DNA from: Magnolia sinica
Lineage: Eukaryota; Streptophyta; Magnoliopsida; Magnoliales; Magnoliaceae
Length of the DNA stretch: 64,000 nt
Direction: 5' to 3'
Assembly: GCF_029962835.1 (NCBI RefSeq)
Contig: NC_080575.1
Location: 40,524,336 to 40,588,335 of the forward strand
Notes under the pieces: generated by a model
Told to the model about the DNA's origin: nothing
What the model saw: the letters and a program-made list of their open reading frames with translations, nothing else
Databases searched by the model: none
Made by a program: the position numbers and the translations under genes
In this document: one piece after another, positions 23,592 through 35,016 of the stretch
Numbering within the stretch: the first letter of the stretch is position 1
Layout: each line of letters begins with the position of its first letter

Positions 23592-25760
23592 TTATCACGC
23601 TCTAAACTTTGGTGACCAGACTCATTACATTTTTGGCTGTCTAATCTGGTGCCATCAACCTCCATTGTACTCTATTCTCAGCTTTTATAGCTCTCATATG
23701 TCAAGTTCCGATCCTAAGATCCGACAAAAAAGATTTTTATTTTTTATTTTTTTATTTTTTTTGTAAAAGAATATAATCATAAATGTATCAAAACCATAAG
23801 TGCATCAAAACCACAAAACATTATCACATATCTACTATGTAATTTGTTTTAATACAATGTAATCATGATATATAATGTGAGATGCGTGAGTTATACAAAA
23901 CATGCGCATAGTGGGCGTGATCACGTCGGGTGAAGGAGATCATGACATACATAATGCGAGATGCATGAGTTATACCATCCAACTTATACACCAAACATGC
24001 GCATAGTGGACGCGATCACGTGGGGTGACCATATCTTATATGGGCTACCCGAGTATCTCAAGTCAAAAGATGTATGCTATGATCAATCATCATTCATAAT
24101 AGGCATATAAATGATGCATATAAGCATATGAATGGGCATGGTATCCATTACACTAAGCATGTTATTAGTATCGACCTAGTAAGCTAACATGTTATCAAAC
24201 ATATCAATTGATAATTGGCCTTAAATGACTTAAAATGTAGAGAGTGGGACTCGAACAGCGGGCCCCACTATCAATATAAAGGTCTATGTGGCATGGCTCA
24301 CTTGAGACTTAAATCGGCCCATCATACAGTCCCTTTACTAAAACAATCCAAAAGGCAAATGTTCGGCATGGATAAAATACATACATCAAGATAACATGCC
24401 ATGACAGATCCCCTAACAAGTGCCCCAAAGTGGGGCCAACTCGTTGGACCACATGAGCTCCATGTGGGCCAAGGATTTGCCTTGCTTCGTTTGATGCTTT
24501 AAAATGAATAATAAGATAGATGGACGGCGTGAATATACAATATATATTTCAAGGGGGGATCCACCCCGCAGCCCAAATCCCGAATGACATGGATGTGACA
24601 GGTCCAGCTTGGGATGGCCTGGATACAACATAAACCGCAAGGTAGGGTATAAAGCTAGCCCCGCCTACACCTGCCGGTTCAATAGCCAAAAAACCTTATA
24701 ATAGGCAGTGGAAGTTTTCAATGGTAGGCACTCAATCACCACTATTTCTAAGTGTGGCCTACCCAAAACTTGCCTCACGGAGGGACAATGTGGTACAACA
24801 AATGCATCAAGGAGGGTCCCATGGCCTTTGGGTGGTGGATAAATAATATAATGACTGATCAAGGAAGGTTTCAAGGGTGCATGGCCCATCTGAAGTTCAG
24901 ATTGGCTCATTCTAGGCCTCATGGCCTAAAATAATCTGCCAAAGTAGATGTAGGCAAGGATAGAATAGATACATCGGGATGGGACCCATAGGGTGGACCA
25001 CCAGCTGGACAGCGTGCCCAAGCACGCTATCTTTCAATCTAATTGATATTTATATTGATGTTTGTGTTGTCCTTTTAGCCAGGTCTAAGAGACCTGTGCC
25101 ATGGTGACCTTAGGAAGGTTTTAACTGTGGGTATCATATTCCATACTGTTTCCTACCGTGTGATCCACCTGAGATCGGGATCTAGCCCATTTTTGGGCCC
25201 AGCAACCACATACATTAAGTAGGCCCAAAGAGCTGGGCCTTGCTGGGACAGAAGGCACAGGACCCTGGCCACATAGATATCTCTATGCCTAGGGCTGTGT
25301 AAGGTCCGCAGAGATACCCGTGACAAATCCACTCTGTCCATCTGTTTTCAAAGACCACAGTAGGACAGGATTCTAAAATTCAGTCAGATCCAAAACTGAG
25401 GTGGTGCACACCAACAAAACTGTGGGAACAACGCCCACCATTGAAGACTTCCTAGAGCTGACAATGATGTTTATACGCCATCCAAATTGTTCATAAAATT
25501 ATTTCCACTCAGATAAATTGGAGGAATAAATATCATCCTGATACAAAACTTTTGTCACCGCCACGTGTTCAATACCCATTGTGTTATTACCACTTGGATA
25601 AACCGTAGGAACAAATATCATCCTTGTACAAAACTTTTGTCAATGCCAGGCATTCAATATCCACTGTTTTGTGTGGTATGGCCTACACAAGTTTTGGATG
25701 GAATTGATTTGTCACATACATCTCTATCACCCCACACACAATCCTGGTTAGGTTTTTTCA
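23592..25760 (-). repeat. Old, diverged family B LTR copy (B5)
   Basis: The left edge TTATCACGCTCTAAAC corresponds to TGTCACGCCCCAAA, the minus-strand LTR end of B1 and B4. The following landmarks keep order with B1: TTCCGATCCTAAGATCC, the GATTTTT...TTGTAAA stretch, ATAATGCGAGATGCATGAGT, and ATGATGCATATAAGCATATG. It then grades into GGTGGGCCCAC-type sequence. An internal segment with CATGCGCATAGTGG is present twice (23904 and 23996). The minus-strand LTR start was not found, so the right limit is approximate. Confidence 0.6.
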
Positions 25761-25998
25761 AAATAAGATAAGATTTTTTTTTTAACTTATAAAAAAAATA
25801 TATAGAAAAAGAGTTATGGCTTTTGGTGATTGGTAGTGATCATTCATATGTGAATAGTGGTATCTCTTGGTAAATGGAGCATCATTTGAATTTAAAATGG
25901 TGGTGAAAAGATGCCATTAATGATGGAGGGATGTCATTATTGAAAGATATCATGGAAGAAGATATCTTTACATGAAAATGATCTTGAAGTAACTCTTA

Positions 25999-26148
25999 CT
26001 TTATTTTATTTTTTTGTTAGCTTGTTAGTCTATCAGTACATACTCCACTATTAGCCACCCCCATTAGGGAATCGATACCAAGACCTCAGTATTGAAACGA
26101 GGTATCTTCACTCAATCTACCACTTGAGCTATGGATTAGGGTATGTTA
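25999..26148 (-). mobile_element. tRNA-derived SINE with 12-base target-site duplication
   Basis: On the minus strand the head contains a tRNA-like A box (TAGCTCAAGTGGTAGA) and, about 35 bases on, a B box-like GGTATCGATTCCC, followed by a ~70-base body and an A-rich tail. The insertion is flanked by AAGTAACTCTTA at 25987-25998 and 26149-26160, a perfect 12-base duplication consistent with LINE-type retroposition. A fragment of the same SINE is at 9255-9318. It is too degenerate to be a tRNA gene. Confidence 0.85.
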
Positions 26149-26160
26149 AAGTAACTCTTA

Positions 26161-26683
26161 TTATTATATATAAACCCATCTTTGGGTTAATTCAGAAAAA
26201 AAATTTAAAAATTTAAAAATTTTAAAAAAAAATTTAAAAATTAAAAATTAAAATAAAATAAAAATAAAAATAAAAAACAATTCCAACATTCTTCTTCTCC
26301 ATTTTCGTTTTTGAATGGTTTTTGAAAAGCTATAGTTTTTTAGGCACTAAACTGCAAATAGTTTTTTAGGTAATAAATTACAAACAGTTTTCAGGAGGTA
26401 AGCTGTAACAGCATAGAAGTTAGGGGTGTACACGGTAAAAATGTGTTCGAGGGATGGATTTTCGATTTTGCAGGCCGAAGCCTACATTTCTTTGATTTCG
26501 GAGAAGAGGCTTATTGAATCTTTGAGATGGATTTGTTGTAACGCTATTGTAAACTGGTTTAATTACCAATAGGGTGCCAAAATCACCTTAAAGATAGTGA
26601 CATCGTAATGCGTCTTAAGCCTATCTTTAAGTGATTAATTTTCTATCTTTCTACCTTAACCTTTATAATTTTAAGGCGATATC
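26161..26683. other. Probable copia LTR/leader remnant
   Basis: Begins with poly(A/T) runs (about 26200-26280), then a segment with GGTTTAATTACCAATAGGG and GATAGTGACATCG just ahead of a copia gag start. It could be the decayed 5' LTR and leader of the following element. No primer-binding site or TG/CA boundary was found. Confidence 0.4.
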
Positions 26684-28245
26684 ATGGCCTCTTCTATGGA
26701 TCATCACGACTTTATTCGAATTACATCGTTCAACAGCTCAAATTTTCTTTAATGCAATCGAGGATGCATCTCTTCCTCACATCACTCAAGTTGGATCACG
26801 TGCTCACTCAACATCCTCATTCGCCACCATCAAACAATAATATTGTAGAATAAATTCAAAAGCGATAAAATTGAGAGCATAACTACTATCTATGCAAAGG
26901 TCATATTTTCAATGCTCTTTCTGACTCGTTATATTTTGTTTACCGTCGAAAGAAAACCACTAAGGATTTGTGGCAGGCGTTGCTCACCAAATACACATCA
27001 GAGGACAAAGGCAACAAGAAATTCCTTGTAAGTTAGTTTTTAAATTTTAAAATGTTCGATGAAAAATATGTCCTCGATCAAGTACATAAGTTACAGGTTA
27101 TCATCCAACAGATTATTGTTGATGACACTAATCTTTACAAATCCTTCCAAGTATCTACCATTATAGCTAAACTTCCATTTAAATGGAAGGATGTTAAAAA
27201 ATCTTTGAAACATGAAAAAAGAGAAAATGTCCTTAGAGGATCTCCTAATACTTCTTCGAATAGATGATAAATCTAGGCTCCGTGACAAAAAGAAAGAACA
27301 ACAGGAGGCCCTACGTAACGCTAATATAGTAAAAAAATAATGTGAATCGAGAATCGGAAAAGCCACCTTTCAAGAAAGATGATCGGCTCAAACCTAATAA
27401 CCAATGGTTCAAAAAGAACACATCCAATAAGGGTCTATGCTTCTTTTACAAAATCCCCGGCCACTTTAATAAAGACTATTGAAAATACAAAAAGAAAATG
27501 TAAGAAAAGAAACGGCAAGTCAATATGATAGAAGACATAAATTGGCAGTTGTTGTATCGAAAGTTAACATGGTGAATGACGACATTGAATAGTGGGTAGA
27601 TTCTAGTGATACCAGATATGTTTGTAGAAATCGCAACATGTTTAATTCCTATGAAATAGTGGGGGATAATCAAGAACTATATGTGGGAAATGCCTCCACA
27701 TCTAAGGTTGTAGAAATAGGGAAGGTATGGATTAATCTAATGTGCAGAAAAGTCCTTACTCTAAACGATGTGCTGCATATACTGGATATTAGGACGAATC
27801 TATCAACTAGTCTACAAACTAATTTTAGCTTCAAACTGCTATTTGAATCTGATAAATTGATTGCGACTAAAACTAAGGCATATGTGAGGAAGGACTATGT
27901 ATCCAATGGAATGTTCAAGTTAAACATTATGAATAAAAATTCTTCTTCTGTTTATATGCTTGATTCACATGATGTTTGGTATGCTAGATTAGGAGATATT
28001 AGTTACCGTAGTATGGATAAAATGTATAATCTTAATTTAATTCCTAAGTATACAAAACCTAATGACAAATGCAATATTTGTATACAATCCAAAATAACCA
28101 GAAAACCATTTCCTATGGTGGAAAGATAATCACAACTCCTAGACCTTGTTAATAGTGACATATGTGAAATGAGTTATCTAATAATAAGAGGAAAGAAGTA
28201 TTTCATAACCTTTATAGACGATTTCTCCCATTTTACCCTAATATT
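26684..28245 (+). pseudogene. Ty1/copia gag, protease and partial integrase (broken)
   Basis: The start ATGGCCTCTTCTATGG is the usual copia gag opening. It is followed by gag blocks (VLDQVHKLQVIIQQI near 27070-27120), a zinc-knuckle remnant near 27440-27480, protease-like WVDSSDTRYVCRN (about 27594-27635; the usual DSGA is changed to DSSD), and GAG-pre-integrase DVWYARLGDISYRSM with CNICIQSK (27638-28129). The integrase start KKYFITFIDDFSHF is at 28195-28235. Multiple stops and frame changes occur. At about 28245 the integrase frame jumps directly to the middle of RT, so the rest of integrase and the RT N-terminus are deleted. The gag/protease style is that of TNT1-94-like copia elements, whereas the RT after the junction looks SIRE-like. 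Confidence 0.8.
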
Positions 28246-29340
28246 GATACTAGACACCCTCAATACGTATACAAATTGAATAAAGCGCTCTACAGCCTTA
28301 AACAAGCACCCTGTGTGTGGTATGAGCGCTTGATGCAAATTTTGCTGGACCACCATTTTTGTAGGAGGAGTGTTGATAAAAACGCTATTCACACAAAAAA
28401 TCGAGAATGCCTTACTAATTACCCAAATTTATGTGGATGACATTATATTTGGATCCACTTGTGAAGAAACTGCTCATAAATTCGTTGAATTAATGAAATC
28501 TGAATTTGAAATGAGCTTAGTAGGTGAACTCTACTTCTTTTTTGGGTTACAAGTGAAACAGTTACAAAATGGGATTTTTGTGTGCAAGTCCAAGTATGCT
28601 AAGGAATTGGTAAAAAGATTTGGACTTGACTCTAGCCGCACTCATCAAACTCTCATGAGCACCACACTCAAGATTTTTAAGGATACAAATGGGAAGAGTG
28701 TAGATCAACACTTGTACCGCAGCATGATTGGGAGTTTACTATACCTAACTGCGAGTCGGCCGAATATTTCATTTAGCGTAGGTGCATTTGCTAGATTTCA
28801 AGCCGATCCTAAAGATTCACACTTAACCGCGATTAAAAGGATTATAAAATATGTGGCTCAGATTATAAGTTTTGTCTTATGGTACCCGTTTGACACATCT
28901 ACCATCATTGCCAGATATCTAGAGGCTAATTGGGCTAGAAACATAGATGACCGCAAATCAACCAGCGGTGGTTGTTTTTACATCGACAACTGCCTTGTAT
29001 CTTAGCATAATAAGAAACAAAATTCCATCTCTTTGTCTACTGTCGAGGCCGAATACATTGCAACCGGTAGTTGTTGCATTTCGCTTCTTTGGATGAAGCA
29101 AATGTTGCTGGATTATGGCATTGATACAATGACACTATTTTGTGATAACACTAGTGCCATCGATATTTCAAAAAATCTAGTGCAACATTCTAGAACAAAG
29201 TACATTGATATCCGACATCATTTTATATGAGAACTAGTGAAAAAAAATAATTGTGTTGGATTATGTGTTTACAGAGTGACAACTTGCTGGCATATTAACA
29301 AAGCCGTTGGATACCAATAGATTTGGGGATCTCCAAAAAT
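28246..29340 (+). pseudogene. Ty1/copia reverse transcriptase-RNase H (SIRE-like), broken
   Basis: RT motifs are YKLNKALYSLKQAPCVWYERL (frame before 28370), then IYVDDIIFGST (the YVDD catalytic pair intact), GLQVKQLQNGIFVCKSKYAKEL, and YRSMIGSLLYLTASRPNISF. RNase H follows with STVEAEYIATGSC and LFCDNTSAIDISKN, plus RTKYIDIRHHFI (to 29230). The C-terminal tail resembling LADIFTKPLD is decayed near 29270-29330. A stop at 29005 splits RT from RNase H. Order and motifs are standard for copia. The upstream part of RT is deleted. The same element appears to continue after C at 48225. Confidence 0.85.
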
Positions 29341-29902
29341 CTATTGGAGTATGTGTGATCTAACATCTTTTGTGGTCCATGAGTGCTTAAGGCTATATTC
29401 AAGGATTTTAGGCCTTATAATTCTTTTTTAACATAACATAGGATGTGTTATTTAGTTCCCTTTATTTTTTTTTATTTGTATAAATTTTGCTGAGTGTACA
29501 AAGTTTGATATATAGGTATATACTTATGTACATCTCATAGTTCGAGTCGAAGCATGCGGAAAAAGCTGAGTCTTAGTGTTTCGATGAGACATTTCATGTC
29601 ATCGACGATACCTTCGATGACATCAAACGCACTTCGATGTCATCGAAGTGCATACAAGAGCCGAATCATTAGAGAAAGTTCAATATCATCGAACATCTAT
29701 TCGATGATATCAAAAAACTCACCTTCGATGTCATCGAATGTCTTCGATGACATCAAAGAATCTCGTTGGTATAACTATCAAGCAAACATGAAAATCTCCC
29801 ATTTCCATCTTTCTTCACCAAGAGTCTATTTCTCACTTCCTACTTTCCAGTGGACCTTCTGTGGACAGTTTTTAGTCAAAATACCTTCCCCATTTCGCTT
29901 CA
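29341..29902 (+). repeat. Copia post-pol region with iterated TTCGATG(A/T)CATCGAA palindromes
   Basis: After pol comes a T-rich spacer. Then, at 29575-29765, there are at least five variants of a short palindrome such as TTCGATGTCATCGAA. The same motif class recurs in the copia 3' LTR at 50510-50820. The last bases CTTCA (29898-29902) are the TSD of element C. Confidence 0.65.
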
Positions 29903-31103
29903 TGTTGAGGGTCAAATATTGCATATTAGACCCCAGTTATTACTTAGTTTTACGAACATGATAATGTTTAACATCCTATTTTAATCATGTTTTTATTGCA
30001 AGGTGAATTAAAGAGCTTGGACTGAAAAGGGTGCTAAAAGCATGGATTTAACTCTCAAGAATCATTAAAGCAAGGGATGGATCCTAAGGGACTGAGATTG
30101 AAGAATTCACATGCCAAAGATCCGAGAAAATCAAGTGATTAAAGATGAAGAGGCCTGAAAATCATCCTGAATGCAAGATCACAGGGTTCCCAGCATCTGT
30201 TTGGGTTGAAATTTTATATTTGGCCTGAGGATCATAAAGTAACCATACACATTGAATTTTAGCCCTTGGATCTTTGTGAAAGTGGCCCAACGAATAGATC
30301 AAACCATAAATCACTGATTTGGGGCCCACCTGATCCTTGGATATGCTTCAATTTTGGTATCAACCCCTTAAATTAGATGAGAGGGAGGATGGACGGAGCG
30401 GATTTCTCAGGAACATCACGATGAACCCCACATAGGGACGTGCTTGTACACAGCACACGTGCGCCCAAGCCGCGCTGGACCCCGTCCTTAGTCAAAATCA
30501 GGCTGACTCGACTCATCTCGCCAGGGGACGGATGTGCATCTACTGGGATGCATAGTGGGCCATCAACACCATCCCAATGGACAATCGGGACAGTCCATTT
30601 GACTCAGGGGGTGGCCATGACTATACCCATGTTGATTTCTTGGTTTCATGCACGTGTACACACGTAAATCACCATAAAATGTAGGATGAATAGTGGGAAG
30701 ATTGGATCCTTTGGGCACACCAAACTCGACCAAAACCACCCCTTTCCGATCGAAATCGGGTCAGGAATCCAATGGACGGGGTAGATCTCTCCGAAAACAC
30801 CACTGTGGGGCCCACTGAGCATCTCAGCGCAAGAAATTTTACAAGATCATGCGTCCAGGAAATCTGAGATTTTCAGGCGATTGTAGCCCACCATCTTTAA
30901 TCAGATGCAAGATCTGGACCATCTAGATGATGTATAGGCCCCAACCGACCCTGGTCAAGAAGAAAAGTCTGGGGTTTGGACAGCAAGCGTTTTAAAACTT
31001 ACGGCCGAACGCAACTTGGTTACATTGTTACGATTTTTTGATGCGTAAAAGCTACACTTGCACCACGGCCTCTCCACCGACTTCTAGCATCGCCCCTATT
31101 CTC

Positions 31104-31110
31104 TATAAAA
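31104..31110 (+). promoter_or_regulatory. TATA box in 5' LTR of C
   Basis: CTCTATAAAA, conserved at 47318-47324 in the 3' LTR. It lies upstream of the (GA)n tract and is the likely start region of the genomic RNA. Confidence 0.6.
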
Positions 31111-31173
31111 AAAAAGGGAGAGAACATGAAGAGAGAATCATCAATCCTGGGACATGGGTGAATGCGGAGCACA

Positions 31174-31174
<1 letters not shown>

Positions 31175-31226
<52 letters not shown>
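31175..31226. repeat. (GA)n microsatellite in 5' LTR of C
   Basis: About 25 uninterrupted GA units. The matching place in the 3' LTR (47387-47401) has only a few, so the run expanded in one LTR (or shrank in the other) after insertion. Confidence 0.95.
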
Positions 31227-31227
<1 letters not shown>

Positions 31228-32058
31228 TGGCAGCATCAAGTCTCCATCCTTCTTCCTTCTTCTTCAGTTTTTCCTTCCTTTTGATGCCATTTTTCTGAGA
31301 TTTAGAACATCATGTCTATGATGAGATAAACCTCTTAGCTAGGGCTAAGAGGTGAAGCTTGTAGCGTGATGGGGCATTGTTTATGGCTTTGATTCATGTT
31401 ACGTTGAACTATCCTTGATTTTAGTTTGATTATAAGGAATATTCATAGTTTTTAATGGTTTGTTGTGACTTAAATTACAACAGATCTGCGATAGCTTTGA
31501 GTATGTTCTTTTCATTACTATGACTGTGAAGTTAGGAAGCCTTGTTGTTCACCATTGTCTCATGAACATGGTTAGATGATGGAATCCTTCCTAACATTCA
31601 GAACTCTTTCAGATTGGTTTTAGATTGGTTAAATTCTGTTGTTTGCTTTGTCTCATGGGCATGGTTTTGTTATGGAATTAATTCTAATTCTCATACCTCT
31701 CATCTCTTGAAAACTGGATCAAAGGAAGTTCAGATTTGGTTTTTAATGATATATCTTCTAACTGGATGAAGATGGGACTCTAAACCCAGTTATGTTCGTG
31801 AATCAAGCATAGATCTCCCTGATCTCTACAAGTGGATCCTTGGAAACCCTAGTTTCCCACCTTTGAATTTCATAAGTTTTAGTTTCATAATTCATCATTA
31901 TTCTCTTACTTTCTCCTAATTTAGATTACATCTTTCTCCTAGTTCTAGTTTGAGTTACTTTCAGATTACGTACAAGGTTTAGTCCCTGTAGATTCGACCT
32001 CGGTCTTACTGAGATTATTACTACATCGCAACCCTATATGGGGGTGTGAACAAGTTTT

Positions 32059-32076
32059 TGGCACCGTTGCTGGGGA
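32059..32076 (+). other. Primer-binding site of C (tRNA-Asp type)
   Basis: TGGCACCGTTGCTGGGGA follows the 5' LTR by six bases. The form TGGCGCCGTTGCCGGGGA is the site commonly used by Athila/Tat elements; two bases differ here. Confidence 0.8.
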
Positions 32077-32593
32077 TTGACAGTTGCATTTTTCTAAGAT
32101 TGACTAGTTTTAGAATTAGGTTAAGATTAGGGTTCGAATTTTAGGTTTAGGTTTTTCTGTTTGATCTTTTTTATAAACTAACTTAACTTTCCTGTTTTGT
32201 AGGATCCTATTATAAACTTTCTAAATTGGTAACATCTTTGTAATCTTTTTACTTTTCTATTTTTAGGATTAGGTTTTATTTTCTGTTTTTAGAAACTTTC
32301 TAATTTTAGGTTTAGAACTTTCCTAAATTATTTTTAGAAACTTTCTATTTTCCTTTTTTAGGAATTTTCCCTTTTTAGAAACTAGTTTACTTTATAGTTT
32401 TTAGGAAATTTCTAATTTTAGACTTTCTATTTTTACAAACTGACTTGTTTTGTTTTGTTTTGCAGGATCTTAATTTTGGAACTTCTGATTTGGTAACCTC
32501 TTTCCAACTCTTCTTTCTCTTTATTTCTAGATTTCTATTTCTTTTCTTCTTTAGGTTTAGGTTAGAATCTGAGATTGAGGGCTGCAGTGTTTC

Positions 32594-34020
32594 ATGCCCA
32601 AGTGGGTCCATGACAACACTCGACGTCTCTTGACTGAAGGAGGATTGGTTGAGGGGTTAACTATCCATCGCAGGACCAGACACCGCACGAGATCCCCAGA
32701 GTTAATTGAGGTTATAACTGCAAATCAACTAGCCAATCAACCAGAAGGATCATCTCAACCTAGGGTTGGGGAAGTCCAAGATGAGAATGAGGTGCATCAA
32801 GCACCCCCGCCTCCTACTTTACGAGATTATTTACAACCGGCAGGGGTGAGCACGCCCTCATGCATGATTTTTCCAGAGAATATGGGACACATGGATATCA
32901 AGCCAGGGGTGATTTAACTCCTTCCTAAATTTCATGGGCTTGAGTCAGAAAATTCATACTTACACCTGAAAGAGTTTGATGAGATCATAGCCACTTTATA
33001 CTTTCCTAACGTGTCTGATGACACGGTTAGGCTGAAACTCTTTCCCTTTTCTTTGAAAGAGAAAGTTAAGACGTGATTGCATTCACTACGTCCTCGATCT
33101 ATTGGCACATGGAATGACATGATAAGGGAGTTCATAAAGAAATTTTTTCCACACCATAAACGAATATCCTTAGAAAGTCAATCATGAACTTCACCCACAA
33201 GGAGGATGAAACATTCTTCCAATGTTGGGAGCGGTTCAAGGATCTTGTCAGTTCATGCCCACAATACGGATTTGAAACATGGCACATTACACACTTCTTT
33301 TATGACGGTTTGACATCTTCCATGTGCCAATTGGTCGAGATAATGTGCAATGGAGAATTCATGAATAAAAATGTCGATGATGTGTGGGACTACTTGGACA
33401 GACTTATTGAAAACGCACAATCATGGGACACATACCCAAAACCAAGTACCATGTCTAGGCCGACTCAATCCAAGAAAAGGGGTAGAATGTATCTCCTGAA
33501 AGAGGACGATAACATCAATGCTAAAATGGCTTATCTCACCAGGAAACTCGAGGCCATGGAATTAAAGAAGGATAAGGATAAGGAAATTGTTTACGGTATT
33601 TGAGGTTGCAACATTTATGCTATTGAAAATTGCCCAACTATATCTGCCTTTCAAGAGGTACTAAATGAGCAATCTAATGCCGTAAGAAATTACTAAAGAC
33701 CTTTTAGTGGGCCTACTTCTAATACATACAATCTTAACTTCAGTTGGAGGAATGGACAAACTACTACCCCTCAAGATTTCTTCAATCAAAATCCAAATCA
33801 AGGGAAACCTCAAGAAGAACCAGTCCAAAATTCCACACAAGAGCTTACTCAAGAAATACGAGAACTTACAAAATTTATGCAAAAGATAGATTCACGTATG
33901 ACGGTTATAGAAAAGGGGATGCTTCCTGCTCAACCTCTCCCCAATCCTAAACCGCAATATGAGATAAGTGATCCAAGATCTTCAAATCAGATGGAGTAAG
34001 CTAAATCTATCACCACTCTT
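32594..34020 (+). pseudogene. Element C gag (broken)
   Basis: The first block 32594-32917 (TLRDYLQPAGVSTPSC) is the usual Athila N-terminal gag signature. It is followed after a stop by LLPKFHGLESENSYLHLKEF and ISLESQ (about 32920-33180). The retrotransposon gag core 33184-33603 contains ETFFQCWERFKDLVSSCPQYG and FYDGLT. A Gln/Asn/Pro-rich tail and a coiled-coil-like ELTQEIRELTKFMQ segment run to about 34000. Stops at 32915, 33601, 33695 and 33998 interrupt it. Known role of the family: capsid assembly around the genomic RNA. Confidence 0.85.
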
Positions 34021-34995
34021 AGGAGTGGGAAGACCATTGACAAAACCATTCTGGGTAGGGCTGAAAAGCCTAAGGAGCTGAAAGAGGATAGAGATGATGG
34101 ATTTAGTCATGCTCCATAAGAATTAGAATAGGAACCTCAAGGGAAGCCGGTTACTCCATTTCCCCAACGGTTGGTTGCACTAAAACCTCTCTCTAACTCT
34201 CAAGACATTCTAGAGGTGTTGAAATAAGTGAAGGTCAATATTCCTCTACTTGATGCCGTAAAATAAATACCTTCATATGCCAAATTCCTGAAAGACTTGT
34301 GTATGACCAAAAGACGGCAAAATATTCAAAAAAAAGTCTTCTTGACTAAGAAAGTGAGTGTCATCCGAAAGCAAGATGTGTCATAGAAATTTAAAGATCC
34401 CTATAGCCCAATCATACCTTGTGTAATCGGGAACTACCGAATTGAGCATGTACTTCTTGGCTTAGGAGCGAGTGTAAATCTGATTCCCTACTCGGTGTAC
34501 AAACAGCTAGGTTTGGGTGAATTAAAACTCACCCTAACCACACTACAACTTGCTAATCGATCTGTTCATGTACCGAGAGGGATAATTGAGGATGTGTTGG
34601 TCTAAGTTGACAGATTCTACTACCCCGTAGATTTTATCATCCTAGATACTGAACCCATCAGTAACATGAGCACTTAAATTTCCATCATTCTTGGTCGCCC
34701 ATTCCTTGACACTTCAAACACAATCATCAATTGCAGAAATGTTATCATGAGCATGTCTTTCGGGAATATGACATTGGAGTTAAACATATTTTTCAACACA
34801 GGCAGACAGTTAGAAGATGATGACTATTTCTACAACATTAACATAATCGACTCTTTCGTGGAAGATAGAACGCCTCTAACCTTATCCTCTGACTCTCTAG
34901 AGACGTGCCTAGCCCACTCCCATGATTTTGATGATGATATGATTAGGGAGATGTGTGTCATGCTTGATGCTATGCCGGTACTTGAACTTAATCGG
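34020..34995 (+). pseudogene. Element C aspartic protease region (catalytic Asp lost)
   Basis: Frame with many stops: LRSGK near 34019, PFPQRL, and FLKDLC. The protease core reads LLGLGASVNLIPYSVYKQLG (about 34450-34512), then IILGRPFLDTSN near 34690. The family motif is D-L-G-A-S; here the Asp codon reads Gly (GGC), so the enzyme would be inactive. An acidic linker follows (34747-34998). Confidence 0.8.
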
Positions 34996-35016
34996 TAGAG
35001 GCCACAATTTGAAGAG

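Larger units (their letters stand above)
29903..32052 (+). repeat. 5' LTR of element C
   Basis: Starts TGTTGAGGGTCAAATATTGC and ends GGGGTGTGAACA. It is collinear with the 3' LTR at 46119-48224. It contains a TATA box at 31104-31110, a (GA)n microsatellite downstream of it, and long stretches that are nearly identical between the two LTRs (for example around 31440-31500 versus 47610-47670). Confidence 0.93.

Noticed and set aside
26050-26145. Possible tRNA gene on the minus strand
   Set aside because: A and B box-like words are present, but no acceptor stem pairs, the B box has mismatches, and a body plus A-rich tail and a 12-base TSD show it is a SINE.
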